Notes: generated from the letters alone by a model not told the origin. Shown: positions 1 through 8,421, counted from the stretch's first letter. The stretch is 20,000 bases of DNA from Mortierella sp. BCC40632 (GCA_011634665.1 WAEK01000016.1:957501-977500), one strand, 5' to 3'. A program made the numbers and translations.

Positions 1-899
1 CACAGGCACAGTTGAAGCTGGATCTTCAGGAACAACTCGAGTCCTTGGAACTTGTTCGTCAATACACTGCCGATTCCGAGGCTTGGACTCGTCGTACAGC
101 CTATTCTTTGGTCACAGATGATTATCGGGAACACCACTTGACTGCTGGCACATTGCGTGGAGATAACATGCTTGGCGTTGCACCTGCACTCTTCCAATCC
201 AAGGATGAGTCCCAAGTGATGTCAGTTCTTCACATTGGCAAGTCTCTTTGTGGTCATCCCAACATTACCCACGGTGGACTCTTGGCCACAATGCTCGAGT
301 AAGTTTTTTTTTTTTTTTTTTTTTTTATTTTTACTTTTACTTTTTATGGAGAAAAGGGCAACGCACCAGTGGACGGCTTCATCTCTCACGCCATGCAGCC
401 CCTCATGCATATCATCGTGTCATATTTTTCCCCGAGCCCACGATCTAACCTTTAATTCATCCGTTCTCTTCTGGTACCTTATTCTCTCTTCTAGTGAGAT
501 TACAGCCATGACGGTAATATTCCCCTTGCGCCTTTTTACCCGAGATTCATCCTCACCCCTCCCCCCCCCCTAATCATCGTAGCGTTCCGATTCTTACCCG
601 ATTCTTACCCGATTCTCTTTTTTCTTCTACTCCTTTAGGCCATCCCCAACTTGCCAGGAAAGACTGGATTCACAGCCAATCTCAACATCAATTACCGTCA
701 CCCTTGTATTGCGGATCAGTTCATTGTTGCTCATTCGGAATTGGTCTCCCTGGAAGGTCGTAAGGCCTCTGTCAAGGCCACTCTCAAGACCTTGGATGGG
801 ACCTTGCTTACAGATGCCACAGCCTTGTTCATCGCCCCCAGGATCCCTGTCTCTCAGATCACGGAACAACTTGCCAATGCCAAAAAGCAGACAGCTTAA
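1..899 (+). CDS. HotDog-fold (PaaI/THEM4-like) thioesterase, 5' end outside window
   Basis: Exons are <1-298, 495-513 and 639-899 (TAA), giving at least 191 residues. Introns at 299-494 (gtaagt...ctag) and 514-638 (gtaata...ttag) have phases that fit exactly. The signature is the stretch CGHPNITHGGLLATMLDE, the HGG-plus-acidic-residue motif on the central helix of HotDog acyl-CoA thioesterases. It is followed by the strand-rich half (FTANLNINYRHP, ASVKATLKTLDGTLLTDATALF). Family knowledge suggests hydrolysis of an acyl-CoA thioester, often mitochondrial in fungi. Substrate and location cannot be read here because the N-terminus is missing. The frame is open to base 3 with no ATG, so coding continues upstream or an acceptor (cacag) lies at the very edge. 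Nothing looks broken. The family call is confident; the specific substrate is unknown. Confidence 0.88.
495..513 (+). other. 19-nt microexon of the thioesterase gene
   Basis: The sequence between ttctag and gtaata completes a split Asp codon (GA|T) and then reads GAG ATT ACA GCC ATG ACG, giving DEITAMT. Spliced, the protein reads HGGLLATMLDEITAMTAIPNLP, which restores the family's central helix including the acidic residues after HGG. Both flanking phases fit (phase 2 in, phase 0 out). Skipping it would shift the frame. It is supported by splice signals and family continuity, not by transcript data. Confidence 0.85.
514..638 (+). other. Thioesterase intron 2 with tandem 12-mer
   Basis: A 125-nt intron. 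It holds a C-run near 560-571 and about three tandem copies of a cgattcttaccc-type unit around 588-616, then a pyrimidine tract and the acceptor ctttag. The tandem unit is pyrimidine-rich and lies where a branch point and polypyrimidine tract are expected. No coding content is seen. Confidence 0.6.
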
Positions 900-1081
900 A
901 AAAAATTTTCAGACTCTTTCCTCTATCTCTCTCTCTCTCTCTTTCTTTCTTTTCTTTTCTTTTTTTCCCCACCTCCAGCTATTCTTGCACCAGACCAATT
1001 AGAAGTGACAGAAACTGTAATATATATACCTTCACCCATAAAACAATCTTTTCTTTTTCTTTTCTTTTTATGTTTTTTATG

Positions 1082-1113
<32 letters not shown>

Positions 1114-1135
1114 AAGAAAACTTCTTTTTTTTTTC

Positions 1136-1183
<48 letters not shown>

Positions 1184-1339
1184 GAAGCGAGAGAAGGAGA
1201 GAGAAAGGGGGAAAGGGAGAGGGAGAGAACAAGCGAGAGCAAACGAACAGACAATTGGATACATGGTTACAGCAAGGAAATCAAACAGAGAGAGATAAAC
1301 AAACAAAGCTAGAAAGAAGAAGAAGAAAAAAAAAAACGA
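900..1339. terminator. Convergent 3' region between thioesterase and SIP5 genes
   Basis: Both flanking genes end here, with stops at 899 (plus) and 1340 (minus). It contains a CT tract (about 924-960), a TGTAATATATATA stretch near 1015-1028 and an ATAAAA at about 1038 that could serve plus-strand 3'-end formation. These are followed by long A and T runs and a purine-rich stretch (about 1183-1340). No coding sequence is credible: overlapping open frames are poly-Lys, poly-Phe or Arg-Glu repeat translations. Confidence 0.6.
1082..1182. repeat. A30 run facing T35 run (inverted homopolymers)
   Basis: An uninterrupted run of 30 A (1082-1111) is followed by a 36-nt mixed spacer and an uninterrupted run of 35 T (1148-1182), with more T-rich sequence at 1125-1146. 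Transcribed from either strand, the two runs can pair into a long A-U hairpin. It sits between two convergent stop codons. Exact run lengths may be assembly-dependent. Confidence 0.8.
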
Positions 1340-2353
1340 CTACGCTTCTGAAACCCGCTGTCCTTCTGCTCGGTGCTTGGGCGTGCCATCAAGGGGTATC
1401 TGGGCCGTCGAAGAAGGTATACAAGCCAGAGGTCCTGTCGCTGTGCTCGTGCTTGTGCCTGTGGTCATCGTCGCTGCCACCGCTGCATATCGGATCGCTT
1501 GATTCTCCAACAGTCCTGGTACTTCGTCTTCACTCGATTCACTCTCCACCTCACTCTCCGATGTCTCGCTTTCCTGGCTACTACCGGCTGTCGTCGTGGT
1601 AGTAGCGGTTCCTTGACCAGCAGTAGTGGTAGTAGTAGTAGTGGTGGTGGTGGTGGTGGTGGCGGTGGCAGCGGAGGATTGCCCTGCCGTGGCTTCGCGT
1701 GCAATTCGATCCTGCTCATCCTGAAGACTCTGTCTCATAGCCTCCATGATCATCAACTCTTCCAGATCTGTACCCATATGTCGCATGGCAGCCAGGTACC
1801 CATTGTAATCCGCTGCAGCCGCTGACGAGTTGGATCTTCTGGAGCCTGATCCTTGACGGGAGGCTGCTAATCTTCGCCCAAGAGCAAATGTTGCGCCCGA
1901 CATGGAGGACGACATGGAGGCACGACGTGATCCTGGTTGTCTCTGAGCTGCTGCAAGAATCCTACGGTTCCAGTCAGGTCGGAGGTCATCTAGGGAGGGA
2001 GATAGAGGGAAGGAAAAGGAAAAGAAAAAAGAAGAGAAAAGAAAGGAGAGGAAGAAAATGAAAAGAAATGAAAAGAAATGAAAAGAAGAAGAAAAAAGAG
2101 CCAGCAAGAGACAAGTTAGCAGGAGAGCATTGTCTAGACATTATTGATCAATCTATCCTGATGGTTGTCGGATGTCCCAGTAGGAATATCGATACCGTCG
2201 GTGGTCCATAAATCGATCCACATTGTTGCTGCTGTCCTCCATGAGCGCATCTCACCGGTTTCTCATGGCTTTAGTGGGTAGACAGACAAGGTACAGAGAG
2301 AGAGAGAGAGAAAGAAGGGTTGGGGACACACGACGCACACACGCACACACGCA

Positions 2354-2387
<34 letters not shown>

Positions 2388-3148
2388 GAGCAAACAAATG
2401 ATATTTGACTCTACCTGCAGAGACCACTTCTGGGCTCTTGTGACTAGTGCTTCGCCGACGACCCGAGGGAGAGGATGGGTTGGAACCGTCGCCACTTTGA
2501 GGACTCCTCTCCAAGGAATTACTCGAGGATGAGACAGACATGGAAGTTCCTCCAGTGGTCTAGAGAGAGCAAGAGAGCGAGAGTGAGAGAGAGAGATGTA
2601 GCACACAATCTTCATTAGTCATTGGTCTATCCGCGCTGCCTTTCCTACTTTCTCATTGATGGATAGGACAAGAATCATGCACCCATGACCATGGGGGGAA
2701 AAACGAAACAGTCCCTGATCTCTTGAGCAAAGGAGAGAAAGAAAGAAAGAAAAAAAAGTGCAATCGATGCAAGAAAGAAAGAATTCATGCTAGCCTGCCG
2801 CTGTCCTTTTCTCTTCTTTCCCACCCATTCCTTTTCTTCTTTTTTCTTCTCTTACCGATGAAGCGTTCGAGGATGCAAATCCGGCAGGGAGTAGCGCAGG
2901 AGAATAGATGACGCCAAAATGGGGCTCGACACAATATGGGCATGCGGGGGACTCGGTCGGTGCGCTCTCCAGGCGCTTGAGTTGTACAAAGCATTCGGTG
3001 CACATGGGCTTGTCGCAACACCGGGTTCGGTTGATGTTGCGTGGGTAATACTACTCTCGTGAGGAATAGAAAAGAACAGAGAAAATAAAGGAATGGTTAG
3101 TTTTTCTTTTCTTGGAATCAGTGCAGCTCAATGCTTTCCTTGGTAAAA

Positions 3149-3183
<35 letters not shown>

Positions 3184-4958
3184 CACCCTCTCCTCCTCTT
3201 CTTCTTCTTCTCACTGCTACTCATTTGTCTAGCCTCTAGTTTTGTTCAGTCTAGTCTGTTCCAGTCCTCCAGTTCCGTTCAGTTCAATCCAGTAATTGAG
3301 CTGAGCAAAAAAAGATTTAAAAAAAAACGCCGTAAGAAAAAAAAAAAAAAAAAAAAGGGTCAGGCCCAGGGTCAAGCCAAGACAAGAGAGACGAGAGAGA
3401 GATTTGCACACACACACACACACACACACACGCACGCACAAAGAAAGAGAGAGAGACACACACGAGTCAAGGGTCTCCTTTCTCTCTTTTTTTTTTTTCA
3501 CCCTTTCTCTTCCTTTGCACAACCCCCTCTCCCCCGCCCTCATCCCTGTTGACTGTCAGTCTGCCCGCCCTATTCTCCTATCTACACGAATCCAGATGAA
3601 AAGAAAAGAAGAAAAGCAGTGTAGCATGCAAACGAGTCGGTCGTTCAACAAGAGAGACTCGATTGTTCTACCCCACACACATTAGGGGCGGAGGGAGGAG
3701 GTGAGAGGTGGGGTTAGAAAAAGACCAGACTCGGCAACAACAGGTTAAAAGAAAAAAGAAAAGAAGACAAAAGAGGAAGAAAAAGAAGAAGAAAAAAAAG
3801 AAGAAAAAAGAAGTAGGAGAAGAGAGAAAGGGGTGGTGGGGAGGAGGGGGAAAAAAAAAGAAAGGAAGGAGTTTTGGACCATGCAACTCCAAAGAGGTAT
3901 CCACTTGACTGCACGGACAAGAAGAAAAGGAACTCGCTCACTTTCTTGGTCCAAAGGGACCATCTCAGTTCTCATTCTCATTGCTCCCCATCCATCCATT
4001 AATAAAAGAAAAAAAAGAAAAAGAAAAAGAAAAAGAAAAAAGAAAAAAGCACGCCTTTCATCGGGGGAATGGGCTGTTTTTGGGAGCAAAAGAGGGGGGA
4101 AAGAAGGAAGTGAGGGAGAGAGAGAGAGAGAGAGAGAGAACACGCGAATGGCGTACTGGTCCATGTTGTTGTTTCTTTCTAATCTTTTCTCCTTTACACA
4201 CACACCCCTCCCACCACCGCCCACTCTTTTGATGCCGCAGTCAAAAAACAATAACGGCCATGGGTACAGCTCTTTTTCCCGGGTCTAACTCCCATAGAAC
4301 GAGAGAAAGAGAGAGAGAAAAAAAGTGTGCGTGTGTGTGTGTGTGCGTGTGTGTGTGTGTGCTGTGCCAGTTGCAGTAGCCTTGCAACACCAACCAGGTG
4401 GCAAAAAAAAAAAAAAAAAAAAAATAACAGCCAGCAATCGTTATAATAAGGAGGGAGAGAGAAAGTGTGTGTGTGTGTGTGTGAAAGGCCCCGATTCCAT
4501 TCAGACAATAGGGTGTTTTTCTTTTTTTTTTTTTCATTACCAAGAAACAGATTGGATTGATCGACGGCGCCTCGGTACAGAGATTCTTCCGAGAATGACG
4601 ATGCTGGGCTCTTGTCTGGATGCGAATGGCGCGTGGACCTTGAATTGGTGGGAGAAGAATGATAGCCCTGAGTGGATGACGGGCGATGCTTTGAGGAATG
4701 ACTGTTGGTGGTGTGTTGGACAGAGGAAGAGGAGGTCGCTGTCGTCGTCGTCGAGGAGGAGGCTCGTTTCTGCTCCAGTGCATCCTCACTATCGTCACAG
4801 TCTTCAAGACCCTTGTAGAAGGGAGCGAGTCTGCGTTGGAGAATCAGTCGCTGGACAATCCGAAAGTCATAGTCCTGTGGGGTGGTGTAGATGCCATGAG
4901 GTAGGAGGATGCCACCGTCGATGGAGTCTGGTTTTTCCTTTGTGCTCGTGTTTCCCAT
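1340..4958 (-). CDS. SIP5: SIP5-family RING-finger protein, frame lesion in the RING
   Basis: Minus-strand exons are 4541-4958, 2856-3050, 2415-2559 and 1340-1989 (TAG); about 468 residues after allowing for one extra base, close to yeast Sip5 length. The start MGNTSTKE fits an N-myristoylation signal (Gly2, Thr6). Residues 15-53 hold the family block HGIYTTPQDYD...LAPFYKGL. Exon 2 carries most of the RING: YYPRNINRTRCCDKPMC, TECF and CPYC (about 140-179). Exon 4 begins DDLRPDW, and about 325-348 is a UIM-like helix (LEELMIMEAMRQSLQDE). A poly-Thr run and an acidic Ser/Glu tail follow. Known Sip5 interacts with Snf1 kinase and phosphatase regulators; a ubiquitin-ligase role is inferred from the RING. 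Oddity: the first CxxC of the RING is destroyed and the frame slips by one base at 4557-4560, so exon 1 (phase 1) does not match exon 2 (phase 0). Read literally, translation stops at 2519-2521 in exon 3. This is either a real null or altered allele, or a sequence error. Confidence 0.85.
1610..1680 (-). repeat. Coding trinucleotide repeat (poly-Thr/Ala tract)
   Basis: On the plus strand this is a run of gta, gtg and gcg triplets; on the coding minus strand it is ACx codons that give a Thr-rich tract with Ala, between the UIM-like helix and the acidic tail of the SIP5-family protein. It stays in frame. Its length is likely variable between strains; function unknown. Confidence 0.7.
1990..2414 (-). 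other. SIP5 intron 3
   Basis: Donor gtagag (starting at 2414) and acceptor ccctag (ending at 1990) join phase 1 to phase 1, giving SPEVVSA-DDLRPDW, which matches the family's continuous sequence. The intron has (AG)n near 2296-2312, (CA)n and (CT)n near 2330-2385, and a purine-rich 3' part, with a non-repetitive island at about 2107-2280 discussed under findings. Confidence 0.75.
2560..2855 (-). other. SIP5 intron 2
   Basis: The donor is gtaagag (starting at 2855) after TCATCG and the acceptor is ctctctag (ending at 2560) before ACCACTGGA. Both are phase 0. The intron is 296 nt, rich in A/G on the plus strand (CT on the sense strand). No coding content is recognised. Confidence 0.75.
3051..4540 (-). 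other. SIP5 intron 1, 1490 nt of simple repeats
   Basis: Donor gtaatg (starting at 4540); acceptor gagtag (ending at 3051) directly before TAT TAC CCA (YYP). It contains (GT)n near 4326-4361 and 4464-4482, an A22-type run near 4403-4424, (AG)n near 4110-4138, A-rich tracts near 3330-3357 and 4004-4048, (CA)n near 3407-3432, (CT)n near 3151-3181 and a degenerate CAGT-rich stretch near 3246-3295. The open frames inside are translations of these repeats. I searched both ends and the interior for a missing RING microexon and found none. Confidence 0.75.
4541..4570 (-). other. SIP5: RING lesion: first zinc-ligand motif replaced, +1 shift
   Basis: On the minus strand, exon 1 ends ...GGCGCCGTCGATCAATCC then AATCTGTTTCTTG, followed by the donor gtaatg. 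In the start-codon frame this reads LYRGAVDQSNLFL. In the frame needed by exon 2 it reads SINPICFL, which joins perfectly to YYPRNIN. The family pattern here is LY..A[IV]ECPICFLYYP. Matching the two sides requires the four plus-strand bases at 4557-4560 (ttga) where three would encode part of Glu-Cys. The second Cys (PIC) survives; the first is Asn in one frame and lost in the other. No other CPIC-like codon string exists in 3051-4540. Confidence 0.7.
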
Positions 4959-4973
4959 GGCTTGTGTAGACTG

Positions 4974-5007
<34 letters not shown>

Positions 5008-5621
5008 GAGAAGGTGTTGGGTGTGGAGGACGAGGTGGAATGGAGTGGAACAGAAAGACAAGAAAAAGGGAAGAAAAAGAGAAAAAGAAAGAGGAAGAAA
5101 AGAAGGAAGAAGAAAAAGAAAAAGCGTTAACGAAATCGCCGGACAACAAGGATGGAAAGGGGAGAAAAGAAAACGAAGAAAAAAAAAAAAAAAAAAAAAA
5201 GTCGTGAAAGAGAGTGGTAAGGGTGAAGAAAGTAGTGAGAGAGTGGGAGTAAGAGTGAGAGAGCGAAAGCGAGAGACAGTGAGAATAAGAGAAGGGGAAT
5301 ATGAGAGAGAGAGAGAGAGAAGAGAGAAAGAGAGAAAAAAAAAAAAAAAAAAAGTAGTGTCGGTGTGTGGGAAGGAAGGAGTGGCGGAAGAAGGAGAGTG
5401 TGTCAGTAGGAGTAGGAGTGGGCGACTGACAGAGCGGAGAGGATACACACACTCACACACGCAACTCACACTCACACACTCACACAGACAGAGAGCAGTG
5501 CGCATGCGATAGACACTCCTACTGGTGGTCCGAGTGACCGTCCATCTGTTCACCTCTGTTGACTCTGTCTCTCGCTTTCTCCCTTTCACTCTCACTTTCT
5601 CTCTTCCTGTACTCTTCTCTT

Positions 5622-5681
<60 letters not shown>

Positions 5682-6669
5682 CCTTACTCTCACTCTCACT
5701 CTCTCTCTCTCTCTCTCTCTTCTCCAACACTCATTCCACCCACCCAATGTCCGCCATGAGCCAGAAGGACAGACATGGGAACGAATCAGTCTGCGATCGA
5801 TCCATGCCTCTGTTTCTTCAAAAAAACGACAGAGAGACAACCCACAGCAGTCAACTTCGTACCCGGTCTGCGGGGAATAGGGGGGGAGCAGGGGGAAGAG
5901 GATGCCCGATGAGGAGACGTAAAAGAAAAGGAGAGAGAAAGAGAGAAAGAAACAAAAAGTAGAAGAGAAAAAAGGGCCGGTCCTTATGTTGATCCAGTGA
6001 AGCGGTCATCCGATGCCACGCTTGAAGGAGAAGACATTAAAGACGACAAGGGGTGCCGGGGCCATAGAACACAATGAAAGGAAGAAAGAGAGAAAGAGAG
6101 AGAGAGAGAGATACACACACATACACGCACATACACACACATGGGCACAGCATCCAGACACGCGTGCAGGCATGCGGAGCCCTTTTTTTTTTTTTTTTCT
6201 ACTCCTTCCTGGCCCGTGTGTCTCTCTCATTCTCATTCTCTCTCCTCTGTTATATTTCTCGGTCTGTTGATTGCCCGCTCGGTCGTGGTGGACGCTCCTC
6301 CCCTGCCATGTGGCTTTTCTGTCTCTCTTCGGTCTCTTGTGCCGCAGCGAGGAGAGTGAATGTGTGCAGGTGCGAGTGAAAGTATGCGTGAGAGAGAGAG
6401 AGAGAGAAAGTAAGAGAGAGGAATAAAAAAGGAAAGGAAAAAAAAAAGCGAGCGAGAGCAAGAGAGAGAGAGATCGACCTTCAACGGCTCGTTGTTGAAT
6501 CTTTCACCTCTTCTCACTCTTGCTCCTGCTGCTGCTACCCTTTCTCTTTCTCTCTCTCTCTCTCTCTACTCGCCATCGACTCAACCATAACACACATTCT
6601 ATTTCCATACACACTCACATACTCATCCACATCCACCTACACCCATACCTCTATATCAGTACAGCCCCC
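4959..6669. promoter_or_regulatory. Divergent promoter region of SIP5 and DR1
   Basis: 1.7 kb separate two divergently transcribed start codons (SIP5 at 4958, DR1 at 6670). The region alternates purine-rich and pyrimidine-rich blocks: AG-rich 4977-5340, CT-rich 5560-5730 with an uninterrupted (CT)n at 5629-5678, AG-rich 5925-6112, CT-rich 6190-6250 and 6540-6567, AG-rich 6385-6475. (CA)n occurs at 5446-5490. The SIP5 start is preceded on its strand by a CT run and ccgcag (AG at 4972-4971), resembling the acceptor of a 5'-UTR intron. Candidate gtgagt donors lie near 5450-5485. Short open frames, such as one at about 5747-5960, show no recognisable domain and I do not call them genes. Confidence 0.55.
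5560..5730 (+). repeat. Pyrimidine tract with (CT)25
   Basis: A nearly pure pyrimidine stretch upstream of DR1, including an uninterrupted CT run of about 50 nt (5629-5678) and a second at about 5699-5720. CT-rich promoter tracts are common in fungi and can set transcription start or nucleosome depletion; that role is inference here. Confidence 0.75.
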
Positions 6670-8314
6670 ATGAGTGACAACGAGCGGCAGAACGATGACG
6701 ACCTGTCCTTGCCAAAGGGTAAGCTCGGCATTCAACATAAAAAGAGAGAGAGAAAGAGAGAGAGATTTCTCAGAGTCGACTACAAGGAATAAGGAGATAG
6801 AATTCACACACTGAACTAACATCAACATTGGAATCCTTCTTCTTCTTTTCTCTCGCTGCTGTTGGCTCGGGATGGATTACAGCGACGGTCCAGAAACTCA
6901 TCAACGAAATGATGCCCGATGATATCACATGTGCAAAGGATACGCGTGATCTCTTGATCGACTGTTGTGTCGGTATGTGTCTTTTTCTTCTTCTTCTACT
7001 CCATCAGCTCCACCTCTTCCAGAAGATAAAGCTAACAACAACGAAACGGGGTCTCTCTCTTTTTTTTTTTCTTTCTTTCTTTCTTTCTTTCTTTTCATTC
7101 TTTCTCGCTCTGTTCTCTTTCTTCACAATAGAGTTTATTCATCTTTTGGCATCAGAGGCCAACGAGATTTGTGAAAAGGAGACCAAAAAGACCATCGCCG
7201 CCGAACATGTCATCACTGCTCTCAAAGTATGATCTGGATCCAATCGCCACTACTACCCTTCACTACCACTCGCTCTCTATCCATCTCGTTACGGAAAACC
7301 CTTACCAGGATCTTTTTTTTATTTTGCTATGCGACCACAACCAGGATCTTTTCTTGTTCTGCCTGCTGGCGACAGCTTCTATCATCATTCAGAGAAGTGG
7401 CTTCCAGGGATCTATCAGGAGCCTTTTTTTTGGAGAAATCTCCCTGTGTGTGTGTGTGTATCGATGTGTTGGATTATGTATGGGTGTCATCGATAAGGAA
7501 TTAGCTTGCTCCTGTTGAAAAACAACAACAACAGCAACAACAACAACAACAACAACAACAGCAACAATAACAATGAGGAAGAAAGGCTACTAGTCCTTCA
7601 ACAAACAGTCTCTGATTCCACTAAAAGAGTCTGCCTTTTTATTGCCATCTCAGGATATGGGGGCGCTAACCAACCAACCAACAATTGAAATAACGCACCA
7701 AGAGAAAAACCACCCTTTTTTTTTTTTTTTTTTTTTTTCAATGGACAAGGAGAAAGGAGAGGAACCGGTGACCCTGAAAAAAGAGAGAGCCATCTCTAAC
7801 TTTTTTTTTTTTTTTTTTTTTTTTATTTTATTCTTTTTTTTTCTTTCGAAAAAAAAAAAAAAAAAAAAAAATAGGCGCTAGGGCTTTGATGGATACCCGC
7901 CCGAGGTGGAGGTTGTCCCACAAGATCATCGGACACAACAAAAGTCAAGGTAAGAACATTGGGGATTTCAAAAAAAAAAAAAAAAAAATGCCTGCCGCCC
8001 TTACCTGCTGGTCTGCTTTGATTGTTTGTTTTTGTTTGTTTGTCTTGATGCTTGCGGACGAAATCCAACAATATCACTCACTCACATACTTTTTTTTTTT
8101 TTTTTTTCCGACACTCTTCATTTTCTTCCGCTTCTTTCCCCTCCAACCTACAATCCCAACAACAACAACAACAACAACAACAACAAAAAAGGACAAGGAC
8201 AAAAAATCGGGTCGTTTGGAAAATTCGGGCAAGACAGAAGAAGAAATGTGGCTCGAACAAACTCGGTTGTTGGCTGCGGCCAAAGAACGTCTGCAGACCC
8301 AACAGCAGTCATAG
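6670..8314 (+). CDS. DR1: NC2-beta (Dr1) histone-fold transcription repressor, frame break in exon 4
   Basis: Exons are 6670-6718, 6883-6972, 7132-7226, 7875-7949 and 8192-8314 (TAG); total 432 nt, 143 residues if readable, as expected for fungal NC2-beta. NC2-beta pairs with NC2-alpha through a histone fold, binds TBP on DNA and blocks TFIIA/TFIIB. Sequence support includes DDDLSLPKATVQKLINEMMP, CCVEFIHLLASEANEIC, KKTIAAEHVITALK, then SGRLENSGKTEEE and LLAAAKERLQ, matching the order in human Dr1. Splice phases are 1, 1, 0, 0. Oddity: exon 4 is 75 nt and phase 0/0, but in frame it reads ALGL then TGA (7887-7889). Dropping one G of 7881-7883 gives ALGFDGYPPEVEVVPQDHR, clearly the family sequence. 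The frame must then be regained before or in exon 5. As written the product would be 82 residues and lose the C-terminal helix. Confidence 0.88.
7227..7874 (+). other. DR1 intron 3 with facing T24 and A23 runs
   Basis: The donor is gtatga. The intron is 648 nt, with (CAA)n near 7523-7570, T-runs at about 7714-7738 and 7801-7824, then an A23 run (7849-7871) directly before the acceptor tag. The T and A runs near the 3' end can pair. The other sequence (about 7230-7500) is non-repetitive and holds no recognisable coding segment. Confidence 0.7.
7875..7949 (+). other. DR1: DR1 exon 4 with internal frame offset
   Basis: It is bounded by aaatag and gtaagaac. As 25 codons it contains TGA at codon 5. 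One base over, it encodes LGFDGYPPEVEVVPQDHRTQ, homologous to the LGFxxYxxEVxxVLQ segment after the histone fold. A second acceptor, gcgctag|GGC (exon start 7882), would give the correct frame while losing Ala-Leu, but then the exon ends in phase 2 and no AG in 7950-8250 restores exon 5's frame. Confidence 0.75.
7950..8191 (+). other. DR1 intron 4 with (CAA)n before its acceptor
   Basis: Donor gtaagaac; the first downstream AG is at 8190-8191. Likely branch-point sequences (ctcac/ctcacat) lie near 8077-8087, followed by a T-run and pyrimidine tract (8089-8150) and then a (CAA)n array at about 8158-8187 that separates the pyrimidines from the AG. No AG occurs between donor and acceptor, so the acceptor is well defined despite the purine-rich repeat. 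Confidence 0.7.
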
Positions 8315-8376
8315 CCCTCTTTCTTTCTCATTCTCATCATCATTTTAATCTTTTTTTTTCTTTTCTTTCTTTCTTG

Positions 8377-8421
<45 letters not shown>

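Noticed and set aside
923..1312. Overlapping Lys-, Phe- and Ser-rich open frames on both strands
   Set aside because: They are translations of A, T and CT runs with no domain and are open in several frames at once.
3051..4540. A hidden microexon carrying the missing RING CPIC motif
   Set aside because: I looked for codon patterns for Cys-Pro-Ile-Cys on the minus strand; the only near match is the altered site at 4541-4560 itself.
5747..5962. Plus-strand frame beginning MSAMSQKDRHGNESV in the divergent promoter
   Set aside because: It is short, ends in an Arg/Lys repeat, has no recognised domain, and no splice sites link it to another exon.
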